DNA from: Treponema sp.
Lineage (GTDB): Bacteria; Spirochaetota; Spirochaetia; Treponematales; Breznakiellaceae
Length of the DNA: 64,000 nucleotides
Direction: 5' to 3'
NCBI GenBank assembly: GCA_031276295.1
Contig: JAISNI010000052.1
Location: forward strand, 17,566 to 81,565
The translations under genes were made by a program, and so were the position numbers. How positions within the stretch are numbered: the first letter of the stretch is position 1; each line of letters starts with the position of its first letter. Below are positions 44,780 through 55,002 of this stretch, in pieces. The notes under the pieces were generated by a model. The model was not told the origin of the DNA. It saw only the letters and a program-made list of their open reading frames with translations, and did not search any database.

Positions 44780-45987
44780 ACCGGAAGCCGTTATCGACGG
44801 GTGCTTTATCGCTCAAAAACCTAAAAAACAAAAGAGAGCGAACCCTTTACCTGGCGGCGGTTGTGTCGATACTGGCCTTTATCCTGTTTGGCGGCGCGAT
44901 TCTAGCGGCAAGCCTTCAGACCGGAATGGAAAGTATGAACAAACGCCTTGGGGCCGATATATTGGTTGTTCCTGACGGATATGCGGCAAAGGCGCGGGCG
45001 GTACTGTTGCGGGGAGAGCCGAACTATTTCTATTTTGATAAAGCGGTTGCCGAAAAAGTCTCGCAGACAGACGGCGTGGCCTGCGCTTCGCCGCAATTCT
45101 TTCTCAGCTCGCTTTCGGAGGCTTGTTGCGACAGCCAGGTACAGTTAATTGGTTTTGACCCCGAAACTGATTTTGTCATCCAGCCGTGGATTGCCGAAAG
45201 TTCCCAAAAAAAGATTGGGGACGGCGAAATTGTGATAGGCAGCGCGATCAACGCGCGTTCCAACAATACCGTGCGGCTTTTGGGGCATGAATACCCTGTG
45301 GCGGCGAGACTTTCACCTTCCGCGACAGGGTTTGATACTTCAATCTTTATGAATATGAATACCATGCAATTTACCGTATATCTCATGCAGGAAAAGGGTT
45401 ACAACCTGCTCTCGGATCAACAGAACCCGGATGCCATATCTTCAGTATTGGTTCGGCTGCAACCCGGCGCAAGCACCAATTCAACCGCTTTCAGTCTGCG
45501 AAAGGCAATTCCGGGGGTTGAAGTTGTTACTACCGACCGGATAATGGAAAACATAACCGGAACTATAACCAAGCTCATTTCTTCCGTGCTTTTTTTTGCC
45601 CTGTTGTTTTGGATTTTAGCGGCGGCAATTCTTCAGGCGGTATTTTCGGGCATTATGAATGAACGGAAAAAAGAATTCGCCGTTCTGCGTATTCTCGGGG
45701 CAAGCCGGAAAAAGCTCATTGCACTCGTTCTCTCCGAATCGTTGGTAGTGAGCGTTGCCGGGGGCCTTGCCGGAACCGTACTTGCCGCGATTGTCGTATT
45801 TCCGTTTTCCAGCTATATTGGACACCGCCTAAATTTGCCGTATCTGTTTCCAAACGCCGCTTCTCTGCTGATTGCGCTTTTTTCAAACCTTGCCCTGTCT
45901 TTTATCATAGGGCCTTTGGCTTCATTCCGTTCCGCGCTGAAAATCAGCAGGGCGGAAACCTGGTACACCATGCGCGAGGGGGAATAA
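44776..45987 (+). CDS. FtsX/MacB-type ABC transporter permease
   Basis: The 403-residue protein has one N-terminal membrane segment, a large extracytoplasmic MacB-like domain (about 45-265) and three C-terminal segments with FtsX motifs (FSGIMNERKKEFAVLRILGASRKKL). With the LolD-like ATPase it should form a mechanotransmission-type exporter or lipoprotein-handling complex. Exported substrate unknown. Confidence 0.88.
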   Translation: MNRKPLSTGALSLKNLKNKRERTLYLAAVVSILAFILFGGAILAASLQTGMESMNKRLGADILVVPDGYAAKARAVLLRGEPNYFYFDKAVAEKVSQTDGVACASPQFFLSSLSEACCDSQVQLIGFDPETDFVIQPWIAESSQKKIGDGEIVIGSAINARSNNTVRLLGHEYPVAARLSPSATGFDTSIFMNMNTMQFTVYLMQEKGYNLLSDQQNPDAISSVLVRLQPGASTNSTAFSLRKAIPGVEVVTTDRIMENITGTITKLISSVLFFALLFWILAAAILQAVFSGIMNERKKEFAVLRILGASRKKLIALVLSESLVVSVAGGLAGTVLAAIVVFPFSSYIGHRLNLPYLFPNAASLLIALFSNLALSFIIGPLASFRSALKISRAETWYTMREGE

Positions 45988-45988
45988 T

Positions 45989-46678
45989 ATGGCGGAACAA
46001 AAACTTTTGGAAATAAATGAGCTTACAAAAGAATATGTCCGTAATACGGTTACGTTTTCCGCCGTAAAAAATGTGAATCTTTCCGTCAAGCGCGGGGAAT
46101 TTATCAGCATAATCGGGCGTTCGGGAAGCGGGAAAAGCACGCTTCTCAATATGACAGCGGGACTTTTACGGCCCAGCTCCGGCTTCATCAACTTTGAGGG
46201 TGTGGATATAGCTTTCTTTAATGATGAGGAGGCTTCGCATTTTAGAAATACAAAAATTGGGTTTATTCCGCAGGGCAGAAGCCTGCTATCGCATCTTACG
46301 GTATTGGAAAACATTACGCTGCCCTGTTACCTGGCGGTGCAAAAAAACAACGCTGAGGATATTACGGCAAAAGCCTTGTCATTCATGGAAGAAACTGGCA
46401 TCACTCATCTTGCGGCGTCCCTTCCAAAAGAGCTTTCAGGAGGAGAAATAAAGCGGGTAACGATAGCCCGCGCTCTTATCAACAGCCCCGCCCTTTTAAT
46501 CGCTGACGAACCGACCGGAGATTTAGACACGGCCACAACCGCCGATATTATGCGGCTTTTTAAGCGGATTGCCGAAGCGGGAACCGCGATTATTATGGTT
46601 ACTCACGAGCAGGATACCGTTCAGTACGGGAATAAGGTCTATGTAATGGACGCGGGTAATCTTACATTGCAGGGCTGA
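45989..46678 (+). CDS. LolD/MacB-type ABC transporter ATPase
   Basis: The 229-residue protein has Walker A IGRSGSGKSTLLN, signature ELSGGEIKRVTIARAL, Walker B LLIADEPTGDLD, and the switch His in MVTHEQD. The spacing from the permease stop (2 bases) indicates one operon. Start ATG 45989. Confidence 0.93.
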   Translation: MAEQKLLEINELTKEYVRNTVTFSAVKNVNLSVKRGEFISIIGRSGSGKSTLLNMTAGLLRPSSGFINFEGVDIAFFNDEEASHFRNTKIGFIPQGRSLLSHLTVLENITLPCYLAVQKNNAEDITAKALSFMEETGITHLAASLPKELSGGEIKRVTIARALINSPALLIADEPTGDLDTATTADIMRLFKRIAEAGTAIIMVTHEQDTVQYGNKVYVMDAGNLTLQG

Positions 46679-46770
46679 CACCGCTCCGTGCCGGCACGGG
46701 GAATTTGCTCCCGATAAATAATAGAGACGCCTACGGTACAAATATATACGGCAATTTCCTCAAAAGGACA

Positions 46771-46799
46771 TTGAACAGATTTCCTGTACTTGCTATAAT
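46771..46799 (+). promoter_or_regulatory. Strong sigma-70 promoter with unclear target
   Basis: TTGAAC (46771-46776) and TATAAT (46794-46799) are 17 bases apart, near consensus. No recognised gene starts directly after it; the chemoreceptor start is 513 bases away with the 145-bp element between. Confidence 0.55.
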
Positions 46800-46805
46800 A
46801 TCCCT

Positions 46806-46973
46806 ATGTTTAAGACAAGGGTTGGTATAAAGACAGAAAACGTCCAACTGCTCAGGTTATACACTGACAAAAAGACAGAATCACGGTATCTAACGCCTCG
46901 ATTCCCGCTTTTTGACGGAAACAACCGGAACCTTTGTCCATTTTTCCCCTTCAGAAATAAGAAAAAACCATAA
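46806..46973 (+). CDS. Small open frame after the 46771 promoter
   Basis: ATG 46806 opens 55 codons (MFKTRVGIK...NKKKP) ending TAA at 46971. There is no ribosome site, and it would be nearly leaderless, so coding is doubtful; a short untranslated RNA is as likely. Otherwise 46679-47311 holds only the element. Confidence 0.2.
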   Translation: MFKTRVGIKTENVQLLRLYTDKKTESRYLTPRFPLFDGNNRNLCPFFPFRNKKKP

Positions 46974-46983
46974 TGGCAGCAAC

Positions 46984-47128
46984 CAGCAGTTTGTTGCGCT
47001 TCAGTGCAAAATCGTATAAAAATTCACGAAAGTGAATTTTTATACCTTGCAAACTGCCAAAGCAGCCTCGATAATCGGGATTTTTTGTATGAATATGCAA
47101 AAAATCCACAAGTGCGACAGGCTGCTAG
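46984..47128. repeat. 145-bp MITE-like inverted-repeat element, copy 2
   Basis: Same length and end sequences as copy 1 (16435-16579), with internal stem GTATAAAAATTCAC/GTGAATTTTTATAC and GAAA loop unchanged. The right part differs more (GCCAAAGCAGCCTCGATAAT against GCATAAGCAACTCCGATTAT in copy 1). It lies between the 46771 promoter and the chemoreceptor gene. Confidence 0.75.
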
Positions 47129-47311
47129 GAATTGGTTCCCCGGAACGAGAGTAAAGAAATGATTGAGTCCGGCTTCGGCGGCAGCGGAAAGACGGCGTAT
47201 TTTGCCGGGTAAGATAGAGAAGAAGGGGGCTGTGGGCCGCCGGTAGCGGTGCTGATCCCGTATATATATTGCTTTAAGAAGACTCAATTATTGATACACA
47301 AAGGGGTGGTT

Positions 47312-49492
47312 ATGAAATTAAGGTATCGTTTAAGCGTCATTGTCATTGGTATTGTGATAGTGGTAATCGCGGGCATTTCCACGGTTCTCCTGAACCGGGC
47401 CAGTTCCATGCAGATCGAAACCGCCCTGCAAAGCGAGGAAAACCTTGGGATGGGGCGGGCCTCCGATATTCAACGGCGTTATGAAACCTACCTGGGTGTT
47501 GCCCGGACCCTTGCCCATATAATGAACAGTTATGAGGATATCGATGTCGCAGACCGGCGGGATTATTTTCATGGAATTCTGAAAGGAACTTTCTCTTCAA
47601 ACGCCCGGCTTATCTGTTTGTATACGGTCTGGAAACCCAATGTTCTCGATGAGGAGTATCTTCACGCCGGCGAACAGGGTACGGGCCCCGGGGGCCAGTT
47701 CATCCCCCTATACAGTCGGGAAAATGGGGATATTGTCCTGCGGACCTGCCGGAATTATGAGGAAATTCTCTCCGGCCTTACGGAAGCTGAATACATGACC
47801 GATCCTGAACCCCGGACGGTGGTGGGTAACACAACCTACACCTTTGATATGGTGGTTCCGATTATTCCCGACGGCACAAATAATATCATCGGGGCGGTGG
47901 GCGTTATCGTTGATATTTCTTACCTTCAGCCGGTTGTTGAAGCGATCAAGCCCTATGAGGGAAGCATCTCGGCGGTTTATTCCAACAACGGCACGGTTTT
48001 GGCCCATTCCGTCAAGGAACGGATAGGGCAAAAGATTCGGGAAGCGGATAATCAGCTTTACGGCGCTCATATCGAAACGGTTGATTCCGCCATACGTTCC
48101 GGGAATCTGTACGAAATGCGGGACCATGTCGCCTCTCTGGGGATTGATTTTCAAATGGTCTTTCAGCCCGTTGTGGTTGGCGGTATGGGAAACCCCATGT
48201 CGCTGATGATCGGATCGCCTGAACGCCAGATTCTGGATTCGGTGAACAAGATGACCATTTTTACCGTCATCTTGGCGGCAATATCGGCGGTCATCACCGC
48301 GGTCATCATCTTTTTTGTGGCCGGAAGCATCACTAAGCCCATTGTCAACGTGGCCCTGACGCTGAAAGATATATCAGAGGGTGAAGGGGATCTGACCAAG
48401 ACCGTCGCTGTTAATTCAAAAGATGAAATTGGCGATCTTGCCCATTACTTCAACGCCACACTGGAAAAGATCAAAAATCTTGTAGTTACCATTAAAAATC
48501 AGGCCGTCGCCCTCTTTGACATCGGCAGCGAGCTTGCCGGCAACATGACCGAAACCGCTGCGGCCATCAACGAGATCACCGCCAACATCCAGAACATCAA
48601 GGGGCGGGTGATTAACCAGTCCGCCAGCGTTACCGAAACCAACGCTACCATGGAACAGATAACCGTGAACATCGACAAGCTCTCGGATCATGTGGACCGC
48701 CAAAGTGTCAGCGTCGCCCAGTCCTCGTCTGCCATTGAGGAGATGCTTGCCAATATCCAGTCCGTTACCCGCACCCTGGTCAAGAACGCGGACAATGTGC
48801 AGGAATTGATAAGTTCCTCCGAGGTGGGAAGAACGGGCCTCCAGGAAGTGGCCGCGGACATTCAGGAAATCGCCCGTGAATCCGAGGGCCTGCTGGAGAT
48901 CAACGCGGTGATGGAAAACATAGCCAGTCAAACCAACCTGCTTTCCATGAACGCCGCTATCGAAGCCGCCCACGCCGGGGAAGCGGGTAAGGGCTTTGCC
49001 GTTGTTGCCGATGAAATCCGTAAACTGGCCGAAAATTCCGGGGAACAGTCCAAAACTATTTCCACGGTCCTCAAAAAAATCAAAGATTCCATCGACAAGA
49101 TAACCCGCTCCACCGAAAACGTCCTCAACAAATTTGAGGCCATAGACAGCGGGGTAAAGACCGTGTCGGAGCAGGAGGAGAACATCAGAAACGCTATGGA
49201 GGAACAAGGCGTCGGTAGCAAGCAGATACTGGAAGCCCTCGGCCAACTCAACGACGCGACGCAGATGGTGAAAGGCGGTTCACAGGAGATGCTTGAGGGG
49301 AGCAGACAGGTAATCAAGGAGAGCAAGAATCTTGAAACGGCGACCCATGAGATAACCAGCGGGATGAACGAAATGGCCGCCGGTGCGGACCAGATCAACA
49401 CGGCGATAACACAGATCAACGAGATCAGCGGACAGAACAAGGAAAACATCGACATACTGGTACGGGAAGTTTCAAAATTCAAGGTGGAATAA
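47312..49492 (+). CDS. Methyl-accepting chemotaxis protein, double-Cache type
   Basis: The 726-residue protein has a first membrane segment ([18 protein letters not shown]), a large periplasmic sensor of dCache form (about 35-310), a second segment (about 312-335), HAMP (about 336-390) and a long signalling helix with hairpin tip [20 protein letters not shown]...[18 protein letters not shown] (about 530-560). Likely senses amino acids or organic acids by analogy with dCache receptors. Start ATG 47312 has AAGGGGTGG; upstream codons to 47249 are not used. Confidence 0.93.
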   Translation: MKLRYRLSVIVIGIVIVVIAGISTVLLNRASSMQIETALQSEENLGMGRASDIQRRYETYLGVARTLAHIMNSYEDIDVADRRDYFHGILKGTFSSNARLICLYTVWKPNVLDEEYLHAGEQGTGPGGQFIPLYSRENGDIVLRTCRNYEEILSGLTEAEYMTDPEPRTVVGNTTYTFDMVVPIIPDGTNNIIGAVGVIVDISYLQPVVEAIKPYEGSISAVYSNNGTVLAHSVKERIGQKIREADNQLYGAHIETVDSAIRSGNLYEMRDHVASLGIDFQMVFQPVVVGGMGNPMSLMIGSPERQILDSVNKMTIFTVILAAISAVITAVIIFFVAGSITKPIVNVALTLKDISEGEGDLTKTVAVNSKDEIGDLAHYFNATLEKIKNLVVTIKNQAVALFDIGSELAGNMTETAAAINEITANIQNIKGRVINQSASVTETNATMEQITVNIDKLSDHVDRQSVSVAQSSSAIEEMLANIQSVTRTLVKNADNVQELISSSEVGRTGLQEVAADIQEIARESEGLLEINAVMENIASQTNLLSMNAAIEAAHAGEAGKGFAVVADEIRKLAENSGEQSKTISTVLKKIKDSIDKITRSTENVLNKFEAIDSGVKTVSEQEENIRNAMEEQGVGSKQILEALGQLNDATQMVKGGSQEMLEGSRQVIKESKNLETATHEITSGMNEMAAGADQINTAITQINEISGQNKENIDILVREVSKFKVE

Positions 49493-49563
49493 TTGAAGAA
49501 CGTTTTATTCGCAGTGGGGTCATACCCTGTCGAACCTTCGGTTCGCGGGGTATATCGGGGGCA

Positions 49564-49887
49564 TTAGCTGCGTTCTATATGTCTAATCTGAATCTTTATT
49601 GATTCGATGGTTTTCAGCAGTTCTTTTTCAATAATCTGGTCAATCAAAGTCAAAAAACTATCATCCGACGAATTTTCCCCACTATTATAAAATAGGGCGG
49701 AAGCAGAAATATGAAGATTCCTTGTAAGTTTTTCCAGCAGTTCAGCGGAAACAAAGGCTGTTCCGGTTTCAATCGTACTCAGATGTTTAGGGGTTATATC
49801 AACTTTTTCGGATAACTGTTCCTGTGATAAATGATTCTTTTTGCGGTAGTACTTAAGATTTGCTCCGAAAACAGTCTTTATACTCAT
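49564..49887 (-). CDS. XRE family HTH regulator
   Basis: The 107-residue protein has an N-terminal helix-turn-helix (LKYYRKKNHLSQEQLSEKVDITPKHLSTIETG) and a short helical tail. It is transcribed away from the membrane protein gene at 50085, and the interval between them holds repeated AACCTT...AAGGTT palindromes it probably binds. Confidence 0.88.
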   Translation of the reverse strand: MSIKTVFGANLKYYRKKNHLSQEQLSEKVDITPKHLSTIETGTAFVSAELLEKLTRNLHISASALFYNSGENSSDDSFLTLIDQIIEKELLKTIESIKIQIRHIERS

Positions 49888-49922
49888 ATAATATAAAATT
49901 TATGGTTATATCCCGCACAGGC

Positions 49923-50049
49923 AACCTTGTAAAAGGTAATATTCATAAAAAAATATAACCTTTAAGGTTATATTTTCATTGACAAACAAACATATGGGGT
50001 ATACTATCAATCAAAAAATTAACCTTTAAGGTTATTTTTTGATTGATAG
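49923..50049. promoter_or_regulatory. Repeated operator and divergent promoter region
   Basis: AACCTT-T-AAGGTT occurs at 49957-49969 (within a 25-base palindrome 49951-49975) and at 50021-50033. The latter is inside a near-perfect palindrome 50004-50049 (CTATCAATC...GATTGATAG) with one extra T. A weaker copy, AACCTTGTAAAAGGT, is at 49923-49937. TTGACA (49979-49984) and TATACT-like sequence lie between the two good sites. Confidence 0.6.
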
Positions 50050-50084
50050 CTGTAATGAGAAGCCGTCTATTTTCAGGAGGAACC

Positions 50085-50699
50085 ATGAAAGGAAAAGTAT
50101 TTTCTGTTGGTTTGTTAATACTTGGATTATCAAATTTTTTATTTGCCGAACAAGTTGTATCTACACGGCCCTTACTATCTTTCAGTGATTCAATAGCAAC
50201 GTCTTTTTTTAGCCTGCCGGCAAGTGAAGATTCATCAAATTATCACGGCTTCGCCGGCATCCAAAGGAACGGAGCAATAGGTCTAAACTTTCTGTTTGGC
50301 GCCGGTTCCTATTTAATGGGGGATATAGGACACGGAGTAATTTTAACACTATTAGAGGCCGGCGGCATAGCTCTGGTTGCCTTACCCTTCATAATGGGGT
50401 TGGAAGTTGGATTATCAGATAAAGGTAAAACGAATAGTTTGTCTGCCATTTCTTCTCCCGGTTCTTCCTTGTATAATGATAATCTGACTCCTGAATCAAA
50501 TATAGCGGTATGGCTGTGGGGTGGAGGCGGTTTACTTTTGATGACGGATATACTTCTTAATATTCTATACCCGCTTACCTACGACCGATATTCGGCCAAA
50601 ACCGCGATGCTCAATGATACAAGAAATTGGGATGTTTCCTTTGTACCGGGAAAAAACGGACGCGGATACGGACAGATATCTTTTACCGCGCATTTCTAA
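50085..50699 (+). CDS. Exported membrane protein, possibly P13-like
   Basis: The 204-residue protein has a signal peptide (VFSVGLLILGLSNFLFA), a middle hydrophobic pair with GLNFLFGAGSYLMGDIGHG, a third hydrophobic segment (WLWGGGGLLLMTDILL) and an aromatic end SFTAHF. The GAGS..GD pattern recalls spirochaetal P13 family proteins, but this is weak. ATG 50085 follows AGGAGG. Likely controlled by the XRE regulator (shared operators). Confidence 0.7.
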   Translation: MKGKVFSVGLLILGLSNFLFAEQVVSTRPLLSFSDSIATSFFSLPASEDSSNYHGFAGIQRNGAIGLNFLFGAGSYLMGDIGHGVILTLLEAGGIALVALPFIMGLEVGLSDKGKTNSLSAISSPGSSLYNDNLTPESNIAVWLWGGGGLLLMTDILLNILYPLTYDRYSAKTAMLNDTRNWDVSFVPGKNGRGYGQISFTAHF

Positions 50700-50881
50700 A
50701 AAAGAATAAGATTACACGGATTGGCACGGGTTTTCGTACCGAAATTCCGTGTAATTTATGGATTTCTTTTGTCCACCAGGGATAGCCGGATAAAAGTATT
50801 CCCCTTTTGTGTTCCCTCCTCCATATACGTTTTTAAGTTTTGATCATATACTTTCATATCTTTATTTAAGGAGAATTTGGT

Positions 50882-53800
50882 ATGCTGTATCCTCAGAGAG
50901 AACAGGCTTTGACGCCGGAGCGGTTTAGGAATCCTTCCGCCGAATACCGGGGAGCGCCGTTTTGGGCGTGGAATAACAAGCTGGACAAAAAAGAACTGAT
51001 CTGGCAGATCGAGCAGCTTAAAAAGCTCGGTTACGGCGGCTTCCACATGCATGTGCGTACCGGTATGGCAACCGCGTATTTAAGCGATGAATATATGGCT
51101 GTTGTGGCCGCCTGTGTGGAAAAGGCCAGGGAAGAGAAGATGCTTGCCTGGCTATACGATGAAGACCGGTGGCCTTCGGGCGCCGCGGGCGGGCTTGTAA
51201 CGCGGCATCCCCAATACCGGATCCGGCACCTGCTTGTAACGCGGACGCCGTACAACGCCGGAAGAAAGCCGGCGGCAGAACAGCGCTCACGGGTTTCATC
51301 GGGGCGTACCGAAAACGGGGAACTCCTGGCGGTGTTCGATATAAGGCTGGATGACAACGGGGACCTTGAGTCCTATAAACGTATCGGGGAAAAGGATACG
51401 GCCGGCGGAATAAAACTCTACGCATACGTCGAGACCGCCCTGCCGAACCCCTGGTTCAACAATCAAACCTACGTGAATACCCTGGACCCGGCGGCCATTC
51501 AGGAATTTATCCGCGTAACCTACGAGCGTTATGATCAGTATTTCGCAAAGGATTTTGGCGGGATAATTCCGGCTATTTTCACCGACGAACCTCAGTTTTC
51601 CCAGAAGGGAACCCTCAATTTTGCCCACGAGGATAAGGATGTTACCCTGCCTTGGACTATGGATATAGCCGAAACCTACAAGGCCGCCTACAACGGGGAA
51701 AGCCTTATCGACGGACTGCCGGAACTGCTCTGGGACCTTCCGGCGGGCGCGGTTTCCCCTATCCGCTACCATTACCACGATCATATAGCCGAGCGTTTTG
51801 CATCGGCCTTTGCGGATCAGTGCGGCGCCTGGTGCGCGCGGCACGGGTTCATGCTGACCGGCCACATGATGGAAGAGCCGACGCTGGAAAGCCAAACCCA
51901 CGCACTGGGGGAAGCGATGCGGTCCTACCGGTCATTCCAGTTCCCCGGAATCGACATACTCTGCGACCGTCATGAATTTACCACCGCAAAACAGGCGCAG
52001 TCTGCGGCCCGACAGTACGGCGCGGGCGGGGTGCTTTCGGAACTCTACGGGGTAACAAACTGGGATTTTGATTTCCGCCATCACAAACTCCAGGGAGACT
52101 GGCAGGCGGCGCTGGGCGTTACCGTGCGGGTGCCCCACCTTTCCTGGGTATCCATGAACGGCGAAGCCAAACGGGATTACCCCGCTACCTTCAATTACCA
52201 GTCCCCCTGGTACGAGAAGTATCCCTATGTGGAGGATCACTTTGCGCGGGTTGCGTTGGTACTGACCAGGGGCAAGGCCGTTTGCCGTGTGGGTGTAATC
52301 CACCCTATCGAAAGCTACTGGCTGCACTGGGGTACGCGGGAAAATACCGCGTCCGTGCGGGAGGAGATGGACCAGAACTTCCTGCGGCTCTGCGATTGGC
52401 TTCTGCGCGGGCTTATAGATTTTGACTATATTTGCGAATCTACCCTGCCCGATCAATGCGATTTTGAAAAGATAAGCGCCGCGGGCTTCCCCGTAGGGGA
52501 AATGCGTTACGAGGTGATCCTTGTCCCTGCCCTGGAAACGATCCGTGAAACTACCCTTAAACGCATCGAGACCTTCCGTAACGCCGGCGGGCGTGTTCTC
52601 TTCCTGGGAGAAGCGCCCCGGTATCTTGACGCATACGAAAACGACGGGGGGAGAAAGCTCTGGGAACGCAGCGAGCGGTGCGGGTTTGAGCGGCTGCCGC
52701 TTCTGAGAGCGCTCAAGGGTGTCCGCGACTTGGAGATACGGGACAGCTCAGGCGGGGAGGCTCAGGGGCTTCTGTACCAACTGCGGGAAGAGGCGGCCTC
52801 TGCGGATACCGGCTCATCCGGGCCCGTCCGCTGGCTCTTCATTGCCCACGCGGATAACCCCGTCAACCCCGATCTGCCCGCGGGGGATCTTATCAGGATA
52901 AGGCTCCGGGGCGAATGGGCGGCGTCCCTCTACAATACGATAAACGGGGAGATCAGCCCCCTTCCGGTGAAAACCGATACGGGCTGGACGGTCATCACCT
53001 GTCCCTTCTACGAGCACGACAGCCTCCTCTTTAAACTGGACAAATCCGAACCGGTAAGCGCCCCTGCAACGCCGAAGCCGCCCGCTTCCGATATAGGAAT
53101 CAAAGATCGCGGCGCCGCGGTCGGGGAGCGGCCCTGTACACGTTTTATCGGGCCCGTACCGGTTACCCTCCACGAGCCGAATGTCCTTCTCCTTGATATG
53201 GCCGAATATGCCCTGGATAACGAAACCTATAGACCTCTGGAGGAGATTTTACGGATCGATACTATACTCAGGCATGAACTCGGCTGGCCGGCCAGAGGGG
53301 ATGCCTTTGCCCAGCCCTGGGTAGAAAAGGACGAATCGACCCCGCATACGCTCAGGCTGCGCTACTGTTTTGACAGCGAAGCTGCCGTCCAGGGCGCGGA
53401 ACTGGCCCTTGAAAACGCCGCATCGACCGGAGTAACGTTAAATTCCCAAAGCGCGGGCGCGGTGGACGGCTGGTATGTAGATAAGTGTATCGGTAAGGTG
53501 AAACTGCCTGAAATTAAGAGAGGCCGTAATACCCTTGAACTCAAGATGCCTTACGGACGCAAGATCGATGTGGAAGCGGCCTACCTGCTCGGAAATTTTG
53601 GGGTACGGACGGCAGGAGTCTGCTCAACCCTGACGGAGCCGGCGGCCTCCCTCGGTTTTGGGGACATCACGCGGCAGGGGCTTCCCTTCTACGGCGGCAA
53701 TCTGAGCTACCACCTGGAAGCGGAAAGCCGCGGCGGAGAAATGACCATCACCGTAAGCTCTTACCGCGGGCATCTTTTAAGCGTGAGCGTAGACGGCAGG

Positions 53801-54049
53801 GATCAGGGAATCATCGCCTACTCACCCTATAGACTCGCCGTTAGGGGACTTGCCGATGGTCTTCATAGAGTAGACATTGTCTATTACGGCAGCAGGATCA
53901 ACACCTTCGGCCAGCTCCACGCCAATGTTCGGGACGAAGGCCACTGGTGGGGGCCCAATTCCTGGCGTTCGACAGGTCCGGCCTGGACCTATGAGTACCG
54001 GCTCTGGCCCCAGGGCGTGCTTAAATCGCCTGAAATTGTATCATTGTAA
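50882..54049 (+). CDS. Large glycosidase-like protein (GH106-related, putative alpha-L-rhamnosidase type)
   Basis: The 1055-residue protein starts with a TIM-barrel-like region (APFWAWNNKLDKKELIWQIEQ, GFHMHVRTGM, AWLYDEDRWPSGAAGG) and continues with TDEPQF and further barrel segments, then beta-rich C-terminal domains (about 700-1055). This is the layout of a family of very large GH106-related glycosidases acting on plant or host polysaccharides. No signal peptide, so it is probably cytosolic on imported oligosaccharides. No sugar transporter is adjacent. Exact substrate is not decided. Confidence 0.75.
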   Translation: MLYPQREQALTPERFRNPSAEYRGAPFWAWNNKLDKKELIWQIEQLKKLGYGGFHMHVRTGMATAYLSDEYMAVVAACVEKAREEKMLAWLYDEDRWPSGAAGGLVTRHPQYRIRHLLVTRTPYNAGRKPAAEQRSRVSSGRTENGELLAVFDIRLDDNGDLESYKRIGEKDTAGGIKLYAYVETALPNPWFNNQTYVNTLDPAAIQEFIRVTYERYDQYFAKDFGGIIPAIFTDEPQFSQKGTLNFAHEDKDVTLPWTMDIAETYKAAYNGESLIDGLPELLWDLPAGAVSPIRYHYHDHIAERFASAFADQCGAWCARHGFMLTGHMMEEPTLESQTHALGEAMRSYRSFQFPGIDILCDRHEFTTAKQAQSAARQYGAGGVLSELYGVTNWDFDFRHHKLQGDWQAALGVTVRVPHLSWVSMNGEAKRDYPATFNYQSPWYEKYPYVEDHFARVALVLTRGKAVCRVGVIHPIESYWLHWGTRENTASVREEMDQNFLRLCDWLLRGLIDFDYICESTLPDQCDFEKISAAGFPVGEMRYEVILVPALETIRETTLKRIETFRNAGGRVLFLGEAPRYLDAYENDGGRKLWERSERCGFERLPLLRALKGVRDLEIRDSSGGEAQGLLYQLREEAASADTGSSGPVRWLFIAHADNPVNPDLPAGDLIRIRLRGEWAASLYNTINGEISPLPVKTDTGWTVITCPFYEHDSLLFKLDKSEPVSAPATPKPPASDIGIKDRGAAVGERPCTRFIGPVPVTLHEPNVLLLDMAEYALDNETYRPLEEILRIDTILRHELGWPARGDAFAQPWVEKDESTPHTLRLRYCFDSEAAVQGAELALENAASTGVTLNSQSAGAVDGWYVDKCIGKVKLPEIKRGRNTLELKMPYGRKIDVEAAYLLGNFGVRTAGVCSTLTEPAASLGFGDITRQGLPFYGGNLSYHLEAESRGGEMTITVSSYRGHLLSVSVDGRDQGIIAYSPYRLAVRGLADGLHRVDIVYYGSRINTFGQLHANVRDEGHWWGPNSWRSTGPAWTYEYRLWPQGVLKSPEIVSL

Positions 54050-54363
54050 TTAAAAATGGAGGGGGCGGTTTCCGGAATTGGGATTCGCCCTCACTTACTA
54101 AAGCCCTACCACACCGGCGGGAGGCGCGGGTAAACGCGTTGGCGAAATTATACTAAGGGAACAACCGTGTCCTGACGTGTACGGTATAACATCAATGGTT
54201 TGAACGTAAAGTTGGGGTCTCTAAACTGCCCCTAGTATCCGGGTACAACTTCTTTTCGGGTGTAATCAGGCGGCCGGGGCCTGCCGTACCTGGGTAAGCC
54301 AGAGACCGCTTTCCGCCTTTGCTCGCGGGGTCAGCAGCTTTTGGGCATTGTGTTCATCCCACA

Positions 54364-54821
54364 TCATACCTGGCTGCCGGGGTACTTGCGGTGTCCCTTG
54401 GCGCTGATACTCGTCCGTTTCCCCGGATATATCGCCTGTAACCCTGCCCGCCTCATGATCCGCCGCACCTGTTTCTCCGTTACCTCTGTCCCCATCCTCA
54501 CCAGTTCCCGAAAAACTTTCCGGTAGCCGTAAAACGGGATTTCCTCCACTACGGCGCATATCTTTTTCAGCAGTTCAAGTTCTTGTTCGTCCTCCTTTTC
54601 TTCAGGCTGGTAATAATAGGCCGAGCGGCTGATACCCACGAAGTTTCCTTCCCTGATTTTTCAAAGATCGATACGGCGTTTTCCAGAAGCAGTGTTTTCC
54701 ACTGTCTGACCAGGTTTGGATGAACGCCGTAGGTGATTGCGATTTTCTGGAGCGTTTTCCCGCCGCGGAGGGCTTCCAGGGCAATTTTTGCCTTAAACGC
54801 CTTGTCATAAGTCTTTCTCAT
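54364..54821 (-). pseudogene. IS3-family transposase relic (OrfA plus truncated OrfB)
   Basis: OrfA begins at 54821 (MRKTYDKAFKAKIALEALRG, VHPNLVRQWK) and its frame runs into the OrfB start after an internal deletion. OrfB pieces follow in another frame (GISRSAYYYQP near 54639, FYGYRKVFRELVRM, QVRRIMRRAGLQAIYPGKR) and stop near 54364, with the DDE catalytic domain missing. Further decayed remains may extend to 54266. It is a dead element. Confidence 0.85.
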
Positions 54822-55002
54822 AGGTGGTCCTTCCTTTGCCCTTCGGAACTGCCGGTCCACTTTATTGTATCATTTTTTTGTCTTAGTCCTTGGGCTCATT
54901 ATACTGTTACCCTGCCTGTTGCTGCATCTATATTGTCTTAACGCTGATTTTTTTCTATAATATCCCCTATATTTTATGATGAACCTCATCTAAAGGAAGT
55001 TT

